A model generated the notes under the pieces. It ran no database searches. It was not told the DNA's origin and saw only the letters and a list, made by a program, of their open reading frames with translations. From Myxococcota bacterium (GTDB taxonomy: Bacteria; Myxococcota_A; Polyangia; HGW-17), in assembly GCA_018821305.1 (NCBI GenBank), contig JAHJMN010000143.1, positions 1 through 59,901 of the forward strand: a stretch of 59,901 nucleotides of DNA. Reading direction: 5' to 3'. Each line of letters starts with the position of its first letter. The stretch's first letter is position 1. A program made the translations under genes and the position numbers. This document shows, piece after piece, positions 30,715-38,707 of this stretch.

Positions 30715-31170
30715 ACTGGATACGAAAGAATAGAAAACGTTATCCATGTCATCAATAAAAGCGCAATTTACATCTGCTCTTTTAACGAGGTCTTCAAAAT
30801 CCTTCTGGGACAAGGATTGTAACGAAGGAATACCGAGAGTATAAGATTGGCTGTCCCCGTACACCTGATTGACAAAAATTCCAACAACCATGTTCAGGAG
30901 TTCATTCACCGCAGCGGGACATTTTTCCATTACTTCTTCATCGTCTTCATCCAGACCAAGAAGGTTGCCAGCTAGTTGAGCAGCCTGTGCAGGGCTCGTG
31001 ACAAGAAACACAGTACCACTTACCGGACCACGAAAATCCATGCGGGAACAAATATTTTGTGGAATATAAACAACATCTTCTTCATATTCTTGAATAAGAT
31101 TAAAGGCTGCTTCTTCAAATACCTGAGAAACAGAACTGAATAAATTTTCAGGCGTTATCCTATCTTTCAT
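30712..31170 (-). CDS. cheX: CheX-like chemotaxis phosphatase domain protein
   Basis: The protein has 152 residues. CheX/CheC proteins dephosphorylate CheY-P using a conserved Glu and Asn. The sequence shows PAAVNELLNMVVG with Glu90 and Asn93 in the ExxN spacing, within the typical alpha/beta fold (FRGPVSGTVFLVTSPAQAAQLAGNLLG). It overlaps cheY by 4 nt (stop/start ATGA at 31167-31170), so it is the last gene of the cheD operon and probably acts on the adjacent receiver. Its TAG stop lies exactly at the end of repeat copy A2. Confidence 0.8.
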   Translation of the reverse strand: MKDRITPENLFSSVSQVFEEAAFNLIQEYEEDVVYIPQNICSRMDFRGPVSGTVFLVTSPAQAAQLAGNLLGLDEDDEEVMEKCPAAVNELLNMVVGIFVNQVYGDSQSYTLGIPSLQSLSQKDFEDLVKRADVNCAFIDDMDNVFYSFVSS

Positions 31171-31550
31171 TTCTTTCCTCCAAGAAGTCTACTAAAAATA
31201 TCTCTGAATATTTCTGGCCTGAAGGGCTTTTTGATATATTCTCTGACCCCCGAACTTAATAGTTCTTCAATTTTTAAAGTGCTCTGCTCTGAAGAAACTA
31301 CTACAACAGGAATATCCGAAAGCAAATCCCCATTTTTCATGTTTTCAACAAGCTCAAATCCAGTCATCTCCGGCATGTTAAGATCAGTGAAAACAATATC
31401 TATCCACTCTTTATCCAAAACAGCCAGAGCTTCTTTTCCATTACACGCCTCAAAGATTGTCTGGATTTCTACGCCACTCATGTTAATGGCTTTTTTTATA
31501 ATATTTCTAACTATTTCAGAATCATCAACAACTAAAACACGGTAACTCAT
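31167..31550 (-). CDS. cheY: Single-domain CheY-like response regulator
   Basis: The protein has 127 residues: a receiver domain alone. The acidic pair is Asp9-Asp10 (VVDDSE), the phospho-acceptor Asp56 (FTDLNMP), a Ser at the Thr position (VVVSSEQ) and Lys108 (YIKKPF). It is the third gene of the cheD-HDOD-cheY-cheX operon and sits 2 nt after the HDOD gene. Output could be the flagellar or gliding motor, or the HDOD protein. No motor or CheA gene is nearby, so the partner kinase is elsewhere. Confidence 0.85.
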   Translation of the reverse strand: MSYRVLVVDDSEIVRNIIKKAINMSGVEIQTIFEACNGKEALAVLDKEWIDIVFTDLNMPEMTGFELVENMKNGDLLSDIPVVVVSSEQSTLKIEELLSSGVREYIKKPFRPEIFRDIFSRLLGGKK

Positions 31551-31552
31551 AA

Positions 31553-32410
31553 TTATCTCCGTATCTCTTCGAAGATTTCGGTTAATTCAAGTATATCATC
31601 GAGACTCTCACTTGCAATTTTTTCAAGTTCGGGTGTTTTTATGCCCAGCCATTCAGTGACCACGGGGTCGATACTTCTCATCAGTTCGGCGTCATCAGTG
31701 CCAAGACCAAGAGTATGGGCAAGACTATCCGCCACATGAATTATTCCTACGAAATCTTTGAGGCCTGGATCTTCAGTTTTTGAAGGGTTATGGTGCCAGC
31801 GATTAGCTTCACAAATATCCTGGGGCAGTTTCCATTTCTTTGAAATCAAATATCCTATTTCCTGATGATCTGTCCCCAATATTTTCTGTTCAACCTGTAT
31901 CTCAGTCATTTTTTCATCAAGAAGGTCCTGAAATTGCGTGCTGTTTTGTTCCAGGTACGTCGAAACAACAAGTTTTCCCAGATCATGGAGCAGACCCGCC
32001 GTAAAAATCATCTCACCCGCTGTAATTTTATGTATTCTTGCAATATTACTGGAAATAATTGCAACGGCGGCACAATGCTTCCAGAATTCTCGGCTGGAAA
32101 TTCCGTATCCCACGAGCATATCCGGAAGAATACGACCGAGTTCGTTGGCGATAGCAGCTTCAAAAACTCGTTTTGCTCCCAGAAGATTGATTGCCAATTT
32201 AATGGTGTTTATTTTTCTAGGAATGCCAAAATAACTTGAATTGGCCAGCCTGAGAAGATTCGCCGTAAGAGAAGGATCAAAACTTATGGTTTCTTCAAAC
32301 TCTGAGAGGCTGAAATCAGGTTTCCGCAATATTGCAGAGAGCTTTATACTTGTCTGGCTGAATGCGGGAAGAGCTTCAATTTTATTTATAAATTCGTCAC
32401 GGGAAATCAT
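31553..32410 (-). CDS. HDOD-domain signalling protein
   Basis: The protein has 285 residues. HDOD is a divergent HD-type fold used as a signalling module, often next to two-component genes. The N-terminal EALPAFSQTSIKLSAIL and DPSLTANLLRLANSSYFG blocks are classic, together with IKLAINLLGAKRV, TAGLLHDLGKLV (HD pair retained) and DHQEIGYLI. Whether it has catalytic activity cannot be judged. It starts inside the end of cheD (4-nt overlap) and precedes cheY by 2 nt, so it is tightly coupled to the chemotaxis genes. Confidence 0.9.
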   Translation of the reverse strand: MISRDEFINKIEALPAFSQTSIKLSAILRKPDFSLSEFEETISFDPSLTANLLRLANSSYFGIPRKINTIKLAINLLGAKRVFEAAIANELGRILPDMLVGYGISSREFWKHCAAVAIISSNIARIHKITAGEMIFTAGLLHDLGKLVVSTYLEQNSTQFQDLLDEKMTEIQVEQKILGTDHQEIGYLISKKWKLPQDICEANRWHHNPSKTEDPGLKDFVGIIHVADSLAHTLGLGTDDAELMRSIDPVVTEWLGIKTPELEKIASESLDDILELTEIFEEIRR

Positions 32411-32886
32411 AGTTCTATTTCACTTCCTCTGGATTTTATTGTTACTCTACCCGTAGCCAGTTCCAGTTTAGCCGTACGGCTTTTTGCATCTCCTACATCC
32501 TCACTCAGTATCGCATAACCATTTTTCCAGAGCATTTTTCTCAATATTGTGTAATTCCTCTTTCCTATGTCAAAAGTCCCATTGTCTTCGTACAATTTAC
32601 CACCTCCCGCTACCCTGATTGTCATATTTACTTTAGAACCACCAGCTTTGTAAAAATCTTCAAAAAGCAAAGGAACGCCAGTATCTGCAAACATTGCGGG
32701 TTTTTGATCTGCTTTTTCCGGTGATGTCTTTGATAGAGGAAGCATAAAGTGAATCATTCCCCCAACCTTGTTCACGGGATCATAGAGTATAACGGCAATA
32801 CAACTTCCCAGAGCATAGGTGATGAGGACATCATCTGGATTATTACTGACTTTATAATCGGCAATCTGAACGGTTATATTATTCAT
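32407..32886 (-). CDS. cheD: Chemoreceptor glutamine deamidase CheD
   Basis: The protein has 159 residues. CheD deamidates specific glutamines of chemoreceptors and is regulated by CheC/CheX-type partners. The Cys29-His46-Thr69 triad is visible (ALGSCIAVILYD, GGMIHFMLP, MFADTGVPLL), as are RVAGGGKL and the conserved GKRNY. It is the first gene of the operon cheD-HDOD-cheY-cheX. The ribosome-binding site is weak (TTGGGG). A copy of the GAAAxCGGTCTGG motif lies about 45 bp upstream. Confidence 0.92.
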   Translation of the reverse strand: MNNITVQIADYKVSNNPDDVLITYALGSCIAVILYDPVNKVGGMIHFMLPLSKTSPEKADQKPAMFADTGVPLLFEDFYKAGGSKVNMTIRVAGGGKLYEDNGTFDIGKRNYTILRKMLWKNGYAILSEDVGDAKSRTAKLELATGRVTIKSRGSEIEL

Positions 32887-32930
32887 AAAAGCCCCAAATA
32901 TTGGCTTTGCCCACCTGATTTTAAATTTCC

Positions 32931-32958
32931 AGACCGCTTTCTGTTTAAAGGATCGAAA
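32931..32958 (-). promoter_or_regulatory. Solo terminal-repeat motif upstream of cheD
   Basis: On the cheD strand it reads TCGATCCTTTAAAC then AGAAAGCGGTCTGG. Close matches lie upstream of queG (51281-51308) and yncE (54753-54777) in the same orientation relative to the gene. It resembles the right terminus of family C but occurs without the rest of the element. A regulatory role is inferred, not shown. Confidence 0.4.
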
Positions 32959-33120
32959 TAAATTATGGACACAGGTAAACTTTTTTGCTCATTCCATAAT
33001 TCAACACAATCGTTATAAACCAGAAGTGATCCAAATCAGGTAACTTCAACAGTTAAAAAAAAATTGAAATAGACAGCCTGTGTTGATCACTTTTATCGGT
33101 TGTTTTTTCTGTTTATTAAA

Positions 33121-33185
33121 TAGTAACTGTCCTGAAATGCAGTTTTTCAAATTTTTCCTCAATTTTTTGCTCAGGACAGTAACTA
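33121..33185. repeat. Family B element, copy B2
   Basis: TA on both sides (33121-33122, 33184-33185), with arms GTAACTGTCCTG and CAGGACAGTAAC (one mismatch as an inverted repeat). The right TA is shared with the start of the adjacent family C copy, showing head-to-tail docking of elements. Confidence 0.75.
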
Positions 33186-33471
33186 GACCGCTTCATTAGT
33201 AAAAGGATCGAAATCTAAAAAGTGAATATTTGCTTCAAGTTTTTGTAATTTTACATTGATATTAAATGTTTATGACCTGACCCTGTTACCTGTTTGCCTG
33301 ACTACCTGAATCCCTGTTAAAAAATTTCAGATAAACAGGAAATCAGTAGCAGTAACAGAGGCAATTTTTGCTTTGCAAAAATGCAAGGGGAAAACAGGGG
33401 GCTCATTCCTGAAGCATTTCTTTGAATTGAGTCACTATCGTATTACTGTGGAAGCGAAGCAAATCGTCTTA
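33184..33471 (-). repeat. Family C element, reversed copy C4 with nested insert
   Basis: It reads TAGACCGCTTCATTAG with AGGATCGAAA at the left, then the CCTG/CAGG stem, and ends near GTCACTATCGTATTAC; the last 20 bp or so are diverged. It carries a 39-bp insert (about 33361-33399) containing the hairpin ATTTTTGC-TTT-GCAAAAAT, which is also present in copy C6. Confidence 0.65.
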
Positions 33472-33514
33472 CGGAAGGATTTCCTGCGGAAATAGGTAAC
33501 CGTGAAATCAGCAA

Positions 33515-33892
33515 TCAGAACCACATGTCAGAATTTTCAATGCACCCCGGAAAATGCTCAATCTCACCGCTTTCATTAACGGTGACCACATCGAGTCTTA
33601 TTTCTTCAACATCTGGTATTTTTCTCAGTCTGAAAGAAACGAAAATCCTTACAGCCCTGAGGAATTTCATCATTTTCGACCCCTCAATACTTTCAGAAGG
33701 ATGGCCATACCGAAAGTTTCTTCGTGATCTGACCTCAACAAAAACAAGCGTGTTATTGATTTTCGCAACAATGTCAATTTCCCCTGAATTTTGATACTTT
33801 ACGTTCCTGTCAATTACTTCATAACCCGCCTTTTCAAGCCAGGTAGCTGCCAACTCTTCATTTTGTCTTCCGAATACATGCCTATCATACAT
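33515..33892 (-). CDS. yraN: YraN/UPF0102 endonuclease-like protein
   Basis: The protein has 125 residues from the ATG at 33892, which has GGAGGG upstream. The open frame continues 124 codons further upstream, but that part is antisense to the NtrC-like gene and is not credible. The family signature is clear: HVFGRQNEELAATWLEKAGY, then GEIDIVAKINNTLVFVEVRSR with the Asp...Glu-x-Arg nuclease-like core (Lys replaced by Arg in EVR). The members are predicted Holliday-junction-resolvase-fold nucleases; the biological role is not established. It is divergent from the NtrC-type regulator with a 127-bp shared promoter gap. Confidence 0.9.
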   Translation of the reverse strand: MYDRHVFGRQNEELAATWLEKAGYEVIDRNVKYQNSGEIDIVAKINNTLVFVEVRSRRNFRYGHPSESIEGSKMMKFLRAVRIFVSFRLRKIPDVEEIRLDVVTVNESGEIEHFPGCIENSDMWF

Positions 33893-34019
33893 CTTGCAAA
33901 GCCCTCCGGATCTGTTATCACAGTATTGTTGAAAAAGTTTCGCTGTAATGTCGAAATTTTTTTGCCACCCTAGGATTATTTCAAACTTGAACCATATAAT
34001 TTCAGGACTGTAATTTGAA

Positions 34020-35429
34020 ATGGACGCTAATGAGACTGTTTTAATCGTTGATGATGAAGACAATCTGCGTCGTGTGCTATCCGTCCAACTTTCTCGTAGC
34101 GGCTTTGAAACCCTTACGGCACCTGATGGAATAAAAGCTCTCAAAATCCTTGAAAAAAGACCGGACATTGCCGTGGTAATAACCGATCTGAAAATGCCAG
34201 GTATGGACGGGGTTGAACTTCTCAAAAATATAAAACAACTGAATTCTCGCCTTCCGGTAATCATTTTGACAGCTTTTGGAACAATTACTTCTGCGGTGGA
34301 AGCAGTTAAATCCGGGGCTTTTGACTATATGGAGAAACCTTTTGATAAGCAAGCTCTTTCACTGATGGTAAAAAAGGCTGTCACCCACTGGCGTTCTACA
34401 AAACTGGAAGCTAATCCAGTGGAAGATACTTCATCCTCCAACGTTCAATTTGGCATGATTGGTTCATCAAAACAGATGATGTCCATATTTCGTCTGATTT
34501 CAAGAATTTCTGCATCAAATTCCACAGTTCTCATAACCGGGGAATCCGGAACTGGCAAAGAATTGATTGCTGATGCTGTGCACTCATTGAGTAACCGCAG
34601 CAACAAACCATTTATAAAGGTGAATTGTGCCGCGATTCCTGAAAACCTTCATGAAAGCGAATTTTTCGGTCATGAAAAGGGCGCATTCACTGGAGCGGCT
34701 AATGCAAAACCAGGTCGTTTTGAACTTGCAAATGGAGGAACAATTCTCCTTGATGAAGTTGCGGAAATTCCTTTTGCAATGCAGGCAAAACTTTTGAGGG
34801 TACTTCAGGAAGGAACCTTCGAAAGAGTTGGTGGAATCAAGACTTATACTTCGGATGTTCGAGTTATTGCTTCCACAAACCGGAATCTCATTGAGGAAAT
34901 AAAAAATGGTGGATTTCGAGAAGATCTTTTCTACAGGTTGAACGTACTTCCCGTAAATTTACCACCACTGAGAGAGCGCCGGGAAGATATTCCCCTTCTT
35001 ATTAATTATTTTATCAGGAAGTTTGCATCCGGAAATAAATATGTCAAAATATCACCGGTTGCAATGGAGAAACTTACATCATATGCCTGGCCGGGAAACA
35101 TCAGGGAACTGGAAAATGTTATGGAAAGATCCATCCTTTTGCTGGATGGAGATACACTTACTGAAAATGATCTCCCATCAGAGATCTCTGGAATAGAAGG
35201 CTCTCCCTGGCTACCGGGTACACCTGTGGAAGAATTTGATGATTTTTCCGACAGTGGACTCAAAGAAGTTGTAAAAAGGGAAACCAATCGCCTTGAAAAA
35301 GAGTTAATTACAAAGGCATTGACCTCAACCGGTCAGAATGTTACTCGCGCTGCAGAACTTCTTCGGATAAGCCGTAAGGGACTGCAACTGAAAATGAAGG
35401 AACTTGGCCTTCGTGAAGATTTTGATTAG
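34020..35429 (+). CDS. NtrC-family sigma-54-dependent response regulator
   Basis: The protein has 469 residues: a receiver domain (Asp11-Asp12, Asp56, Lys at YMEKPF), an AAA+ domain with Walker A GESGTGKE, the sigma-54 contact loop GAFTGA, Walker B GGTILLDEV and arginine fingers (FREDLFYRL), and a Fis-type helix-turn-helix at the C-terminus (NVTRAAELLRISRKGLQLKM). It activates transcription from sigma-54 promoters when phosphorylated. No cognate histidine kinase is adjacent; the hybrid kinase at 12684 is one candidate by class only. Its TAG stop lies 3 nt before the end of family B copy B3. Confidence 0.93.
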   Translation: MDANETVLIVDDEDNLRRVLSVQLSRSGFETLTAPDGIKALKILEKRPDIAVVITDLKMPGMDGVELLKNIKQLNSRLPVIILTAFGTITSAVEAVKSGAFDYMEKPFDKQALSLMVKKAVTHWRSTKLEANPVEDTSSSNVQFGMIGSSKQMMSIFRLISRISASNSTVLITGESGTGKELIADAVHSLSNRSNKPFIKVNCAAIPENLHESEFFGHEKGAFTGAANAKPGRFELANGGTILLDEVAEIPFAMQAKLLRVLQEGTFERVGGIKTYTSDVRVIASTNRNLIEEIKNGGFREDLFYRLNVLPVNLPPLRERREDIPLLINYFIRKFASGNKYVKISPVAMEKLTSYAWPGNIRELENVMERSILLLDGDTLTENDLPSEISGIEGSPWLPGTPVEEFDDFSDSGLKEVVKRETNRLEKELITKALTSTGQNVTRAAELLRISRKGLQLKMKELGLREDFD

Positions 35430-35432
35430 TTT

Positions 35433-35493
35433 GTTACTGTCCTGTAATACAGTTTTTCAAATTTTTCGTCAATATTTGACTCAGGACAGTAAC
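35433..35493. repeat. Family B element, copy B3
   Basis: A perfect 12-bp inverted repeat GTTACTGTCCTG (35433-35444) / CAGGACAGTAAC (35482-35493), with an inner TCAAAT/ATTTGA hairpin. It starts 3 nt after the stop codon of the NtrC-type gene and is followed by a spacer (GACCTTGAAATTATTGT) leading to family A copy A4. Confidence 0.8.
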
Positions 35494-35515
35494 AACGAAG
35501 ACCTTGAAATTATTG

Positions 35516-35587
35516 TAGTGTTCTGAATAGCATGTTTTCGTAAACATGCTCAATTTTGATAAAAATTGAATTTCAGGACACGAACTA
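35516..35587 (+). repeat. Family A element, copy A4 with replaced hairpins
   Basis: TA at both ends (35516-35517, 35586-35587). The outer arms GTGTTCTGAA/TTCAGGACAC pair with one G-T wobble. Its first inner hairpin is GCATGTTT/AAACATGC (8 bp, perfect) and the second CAATTTT/AAAATTG. Neither sequence is like those of copies A1-A3, yet the three-stem layout is the same. Confidence 0.75.
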
Positions 35588-35589
35588 GT

Positions 35590-35652
35590 TAGTTACTGTC
35601 CTGTAATACAGTTTTTCAAATTTTTCGTCAGTTTTTTATTCAGGACAGTAAC
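35590..35652. repeat. Family B element, copy B4
   Basis: TA followed by GTTACTGTCCTG (35592-35603) and closed by CAGGACAGTAAC (35641-35652). Its downstream spacer CGCAAGGTGTTGAAT matches that of copy B1, and it leads into family A copy A3. With B3-A4 it forms a tandem pair of B-spacer-A composites. Confidence 0.8.
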
Positions 35653-35674
35653 CGCAAGGTGTTGAATATATTAC

Positions 35675-35736
35675 TAGTGGCCTGTTAGGATTTTTAATAA
35701 AATCCTTCGCGAAGCGAATTACAGGACACGAACTGA
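35675..35736 (+). repeat. Family A element, copy A3
   Basis: The left boundary is TA (35675-35676). The outer arms are GTGGCCTGT/ACAGGACAC, the hairpin is GGATTTT/AAAATCC, and the block is CTTCGCGAAG. The hairpin differs from copy A2 (GAATTTT/AAAATTC) by a paired change on both sides. At the right end the expected TA reads TG. Confidence 0.75.
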
Positions 35737-35779
35737 TTAACTTCAAGGTCTGAAACGGCCTTTGGAGAAAGACAATTAT

Positions 35780-36760
35780 ATGAAAATATGTCCAGTATGT
35801 CATGAAACTTTCTCAGATGAACTGACATCATGTCCCCGGGACAACTCGGTTCTTAAATTTGTAAGTGTTTCCAGCCTCAATTTTATAAGTGGGCAGATTG
35901 TAAATAAGAGATTTAAACTGGATTCCCGTATTGGTACCGGGAGTTACAGTCAGGTTTGGCGGGCTGAAGATATCACCAACAATACAAAAGTTGCTGTTAA
36001 ACTTCTGGATTTTCAATCCACCTGCATTGACGAAGTCAGGGACAGTGTATCCAGATTTTTCCGGGAAGCTTATGCAGCATCTCAACTGGGACACCCAAAT
36101 ATAGTTAAAGTAATCGATTTTGGTGAGGAAACCTGTGGTCAACTCTACATGACCATGGAACTGATTGAAGGTGTTTCTCTTACAAAAACAATTCGCTCTT
36201 TCAAGTGGCCTGATGATTTTAGCAGAGCTTTAAATCTTGTAATCCGCATTACTGAAGGCATGGAAGTAGCTCATAAAGCAAGTATTATTCATCGAGATCT
36301 GAAAAGTGACAATATAATCGTTACGGGGACCGGGGCCGATGAAAACATCAAGATTCTTGATTTCGGAACTGCGAAAATTCTTGATGACGACCGACTTGCT
36401 CAAATCAGCAAGGATTTTATCTACGGAACACCATCTTATATGTCACCAGAACAGGCCCGGGGTGTCGCTATCGATGAAGGCAGCGACATTTATGCACTGG
36501 GAGTTATCATGTTTGAAATGTTTACAGGAGATCTTCCATTTAAGGGCTATACTTCCAGTGTCCTCGTTCAACACCTTCAAAAACCGCCTCCGAACCCCAA
36601 AGCGTTAAACGACATTATGCCAAAGAAAATGTCGGATATGATTCTAAAATGTCTGAAAAAAGATCGTAAAAACCGATTTGAGAACATGGCTGATTTAAGA
36701 ATGGAACTTGAAGCTGTTAAAACAAAAATAACCAAATCTTTTAAAATTGTTCAAGATTAG
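35780..36760 (+). CDS. Cytoplasmic Ser/Thr protein kinase with N-terminal zinc ribbon
   Basis: The protein has 326 residues from the ATG at 35780 (GGAGAAAG upstream; an in-frame TTG at 35762 overlaps that site). The first 20 residues hold a CPVC...SCPRD zinc-ribbon-like motif. The kinase domain follows with GTGSYSQVWRA (glycine loop), VAVKLLD (Lys), HRDLKSDN (catalytic loop), DFGTAK and PSYMSPEQ, so it should be active. No transmembrane or extracellular part is present, unlike many bacterial PknB-type kinases, so the zinc ribbon may be the targeting module. The gene precedes the M2 peptidase lipoprotein by 92 bp on the same strand. Confidence 0.92.
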   Translation: MKICPVCHETFSDELTSCPRDNSVLKFVSVSSLNFISGQIVNKRFKLDSRIGTGSYSQVWRAEDITNNTKVAVKLLDFQSTCIDEVRDSVSRFFREAYAASQLGHPNIVKVIDFGEETCGQLYMTMELIEGVSLTKTIRSFKWPDDFSRALNLVIRITEGMEVAHKASIIHRDLKSDNIIVTGTGADENIKILDFGTAKILDDDRLAQISKDFIYGTPSYMSPEQARGVAIDEGSDIYALGVIMFEMFTGDLPFKGYTSSVLVQHLQKPPPNPKALNDIMPKKMSDMILKCLKKDRKNRFENMADLRMELEAVKTKITKSFKIVQD

Positions 36761-36822
36761 CCCCAAGCCAGACAACTTCTCTTATTTTTAAAATTATCGT
36801 AGAAACCCGCAAAGAATATGCT

Positions 36823-36828
36823 TATAAT
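36823..36828 (+). promoter_or_regulatory. Possible -10 box of the M2 peptidase gene
   Basis: A perfect TATAAT lies 24 bp before the start codon, preceded by a TG two bases upstream that could act as a near-extended -10. No good -35 box is seen at the usual distance. AAAGGAGG follows directly as ribosome-binding site. Confidence 0.35.
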
Positions 36829-36852
36829 ACCCAAACCTTAAAGGAGGATTAA

Positions 36853-38706
36853 ATGAAAAAAATACTGTCAACACTCTTGATTGGAACTGTTGCTCTTGTG
36901 AGCTGTACAGGTAAGGATAACAAAGTGGATACTGCGGACAAAACCAATGTAAAAAACCCGGACAAAGATCCGGTAACTGAAAAAGCCCCGGAAAAAATTG
37001 ATTGGAAAAAGAAAGCAGCAGAATTACTGACGGAATACAATTCCAAAGCAGCAAGCTTATATAAAGAAGCAGCATTAGCATACTGGGATGCAGCTCTTAC
37101 GGGTAAATTTGATAAAGCATCTGAAACTGAGCTGGCTTTCCGGAAGTACCATTCTGATAAAGCTATGTTTGATAAAGTTATGGAACTTCAGAAAAATTCT
37201 GCGGATTTTGATGAAGATACAAAACGTACTTTAAAACTTATTGAACTCGGATACAGGGAAAATGTTCTTCCAACTGAGGAACTGAAAAAACTCGTCAATG
37301 CATCCAAAGAAATCGAAAAGATCTTTTCAACTTTCCGTGGGAAATATGATGGCGCTCCTCGAAAAAAATTAAAAAAAGGGGAAAAGCCTGTTAATACTTT
37401 TTCAAACAATGAACTGCTTTCATTTCTCAAAAAAGAAACAAACACCTTGAAACGCCAAAAAATATGGGAAGGCCTTAAAGATGTCGGGGAAGCTGTTGGT
37501 CCCAAACTCGTAGCTCTGGCAAAACTGCGAAACGATGCAGCAAAAAAACTTGGATTTAAAGACTTCTGGCACATGAGGATAGTTCTTCAGGAACACGATC
37601 CGGACAAACTTGTAACTTTATTTGATGACCTTCAAAAGCTTACAGATGCTCCTTTCAAGGCCATGAAAGACGCCCTTGACAAAGAACTGGCTCGGAAATT
37701 CAGGATTAAGACTGCACAACTTATGCCCTGGCATTATGATAATCCATTCTTCCAGGAAGCTCCTCCAAGTGCAAAAGTTAACCTTGATGAATTTTTCAAA
37801 AACAAAAAGAAAGAAGACATTGTTGCAATAGCAAAAACGTTTTTCAACGACATAGATCTTAATGCTGATGATATCATTGAGAGATCTGACTACTATGAAA
37901 AACCCGGAAAAGATCAGCATGCTTTTTGTACAACCATTGACCGGGAAAATGATGTTCGAATGCTCCTTAATATCCGGCCGAATGTTTACTGGATGGACAC
38001 CATGCTTCACGAAACGGGACATGCTGTATATTATAAATATATTGACAGAAACATGAACTGGACACTCAGAGAAGCAGCTCATATATTTACAACGGAAGCT
38101 GTGGCCATGTTTTTCGGTGCCCTTTCAAAAAATATTCCATGGCTGACTGAATACCTTAAGGCTCCCAAAGCGAGGGTGAAAAAACTTGAAAAAGCCATAA
38201 TCGAGCAGCGTATTCGGGAACAACTTATTTTTGCGAGATGGACTCTTGTGATGTTCAACTTCGAAAAAGCTCTTTATGAAAACCCCGATCAGGATCTCAA
38301 CAAATTGTGGTGGGATCTCGTGGAAAAATATCAATTCTTAAAGCGCCCTGTTAAAAGAAATAAAGCGGACTGGGCTTCAAAACCCCACTTTACAATTGCT
38401 CCTGTTTACTACCACAACTACCTCATGGGCGAGCTTTTTGCGGCCCAACTTCGTGCTACTTTTGCAAAAACAATGGGTCATAAAGGTCACCCGGGACAGA
38501 TTGATTTCAATAAGAAAAAAGAAGTTGGCAAATTCATGAAGGAAAAACTCTTTACTTCAGGAATGAAAGTCCATTGGGGCGCATTCGTTAAAAATGCTAC
38601 CGGTGAAGAGCTTTCATCCCGTTTCTTTGCAGAAGAAGTTAAAAACCCTGACGAAAAACCTGTTAAAGCCACCAAAACAGTAAAAAAAGCTAATAAAGGC
38701 AAATAG
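36853..38706 (+). CDS. M2 (ACE-like) zinc metallopeptidase lipoprotein
   Basis: The protein has 617 residues. The signal sequence ends at a lipobox (VALVSC), then a charged linker (about 20-45). The catalytic motif HETGH (His386, Glu387, His390) and a downstream Glu415 in FTTEAVAMFFG match the HExxH...E arrangement of family M2, with the ligand spacing of about 29 seen in angiotensin-converting enzyme. The rest is helical, as in this family. It is a predicted membrane-anchored dipeptidyl-carboxypeptidase-like enzyme acting outside the cytoplasm; the physiological substrate is unknown. A Lys-rich tail (KATKTVKKANKGK) ends the protein. AAAGGAGG supports the start. Confidence 0.88.
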   Translation: MKKILSTLLIGTVALVSCTGKDNKVDTADKTNVKNPDKDPVTEKAPEKIDWKKKAAELLTEYNSKAASLYKEAALAYWDAALTGKFDKASETELAFRKYHSDKAMFDKVMELQKNSADFDEDTKRTLKLIELGYRENVLPTEELKKLVNASKEIEKIFSTFRGKYDGAPRKKLKKGEKPVNTFSNNELLSFLKKETNTLKRQKIWEGLKDVGEAVGPKLVALAKLRNDAAKKLGFKDFWHMRIVLQEHDPDKLVTLFDDLQKLTDAPFKAMKDALDKELARKFRIKTAQLMPWHYDNPFFQEAPPSAKVNLDEFFKNKKKEDIVAIAKTFFNDIDLNADDIIERSDYYEKPGKDQHAFCTTIDRENDVRMLLNIRPNVYWMDTMLHETGHAVYYKYIDRNMNWTLREAAHIFTTEAVAMFFGALSKNIPWLTEYLKAPKARVKKLEKAIIEQRIREQLIFARWTLVMFNFEKALYENPDQDLNKLWWDLVEKYQFLKRPVKRNKADWASKPHFTIAPVYYHNYLMGELFAAQLRATFAKTMGHKGHPGQIDFNKKKEVGKFMKEKLFTSGMKVHWGAFVKNATGEELSSRFFAEEVKNPDEKPVKATKTVKKANKGK

Positions 38707-38707
38707 T

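Larger units (their letters stand above)
32887..33514. other. Intergenic region with motif copy and B and C elements
   Basis: No gene is supported in these 628 bp. It holds the 28-bp motif at 32931-32958 (promoter side of cheD), an AT-rich stretch, a family B copy (33121-33185) and a reversed family C copy (33184-33471). Confidence 0.65.

Noticed and set aside
33893-34264. N-terminal extension of the YraN-like protein
   Set aside because: It is antisense to the receiver domain of the NtrC-type gene; the true start at 33892 has GGAGGG and gives the normal family length.
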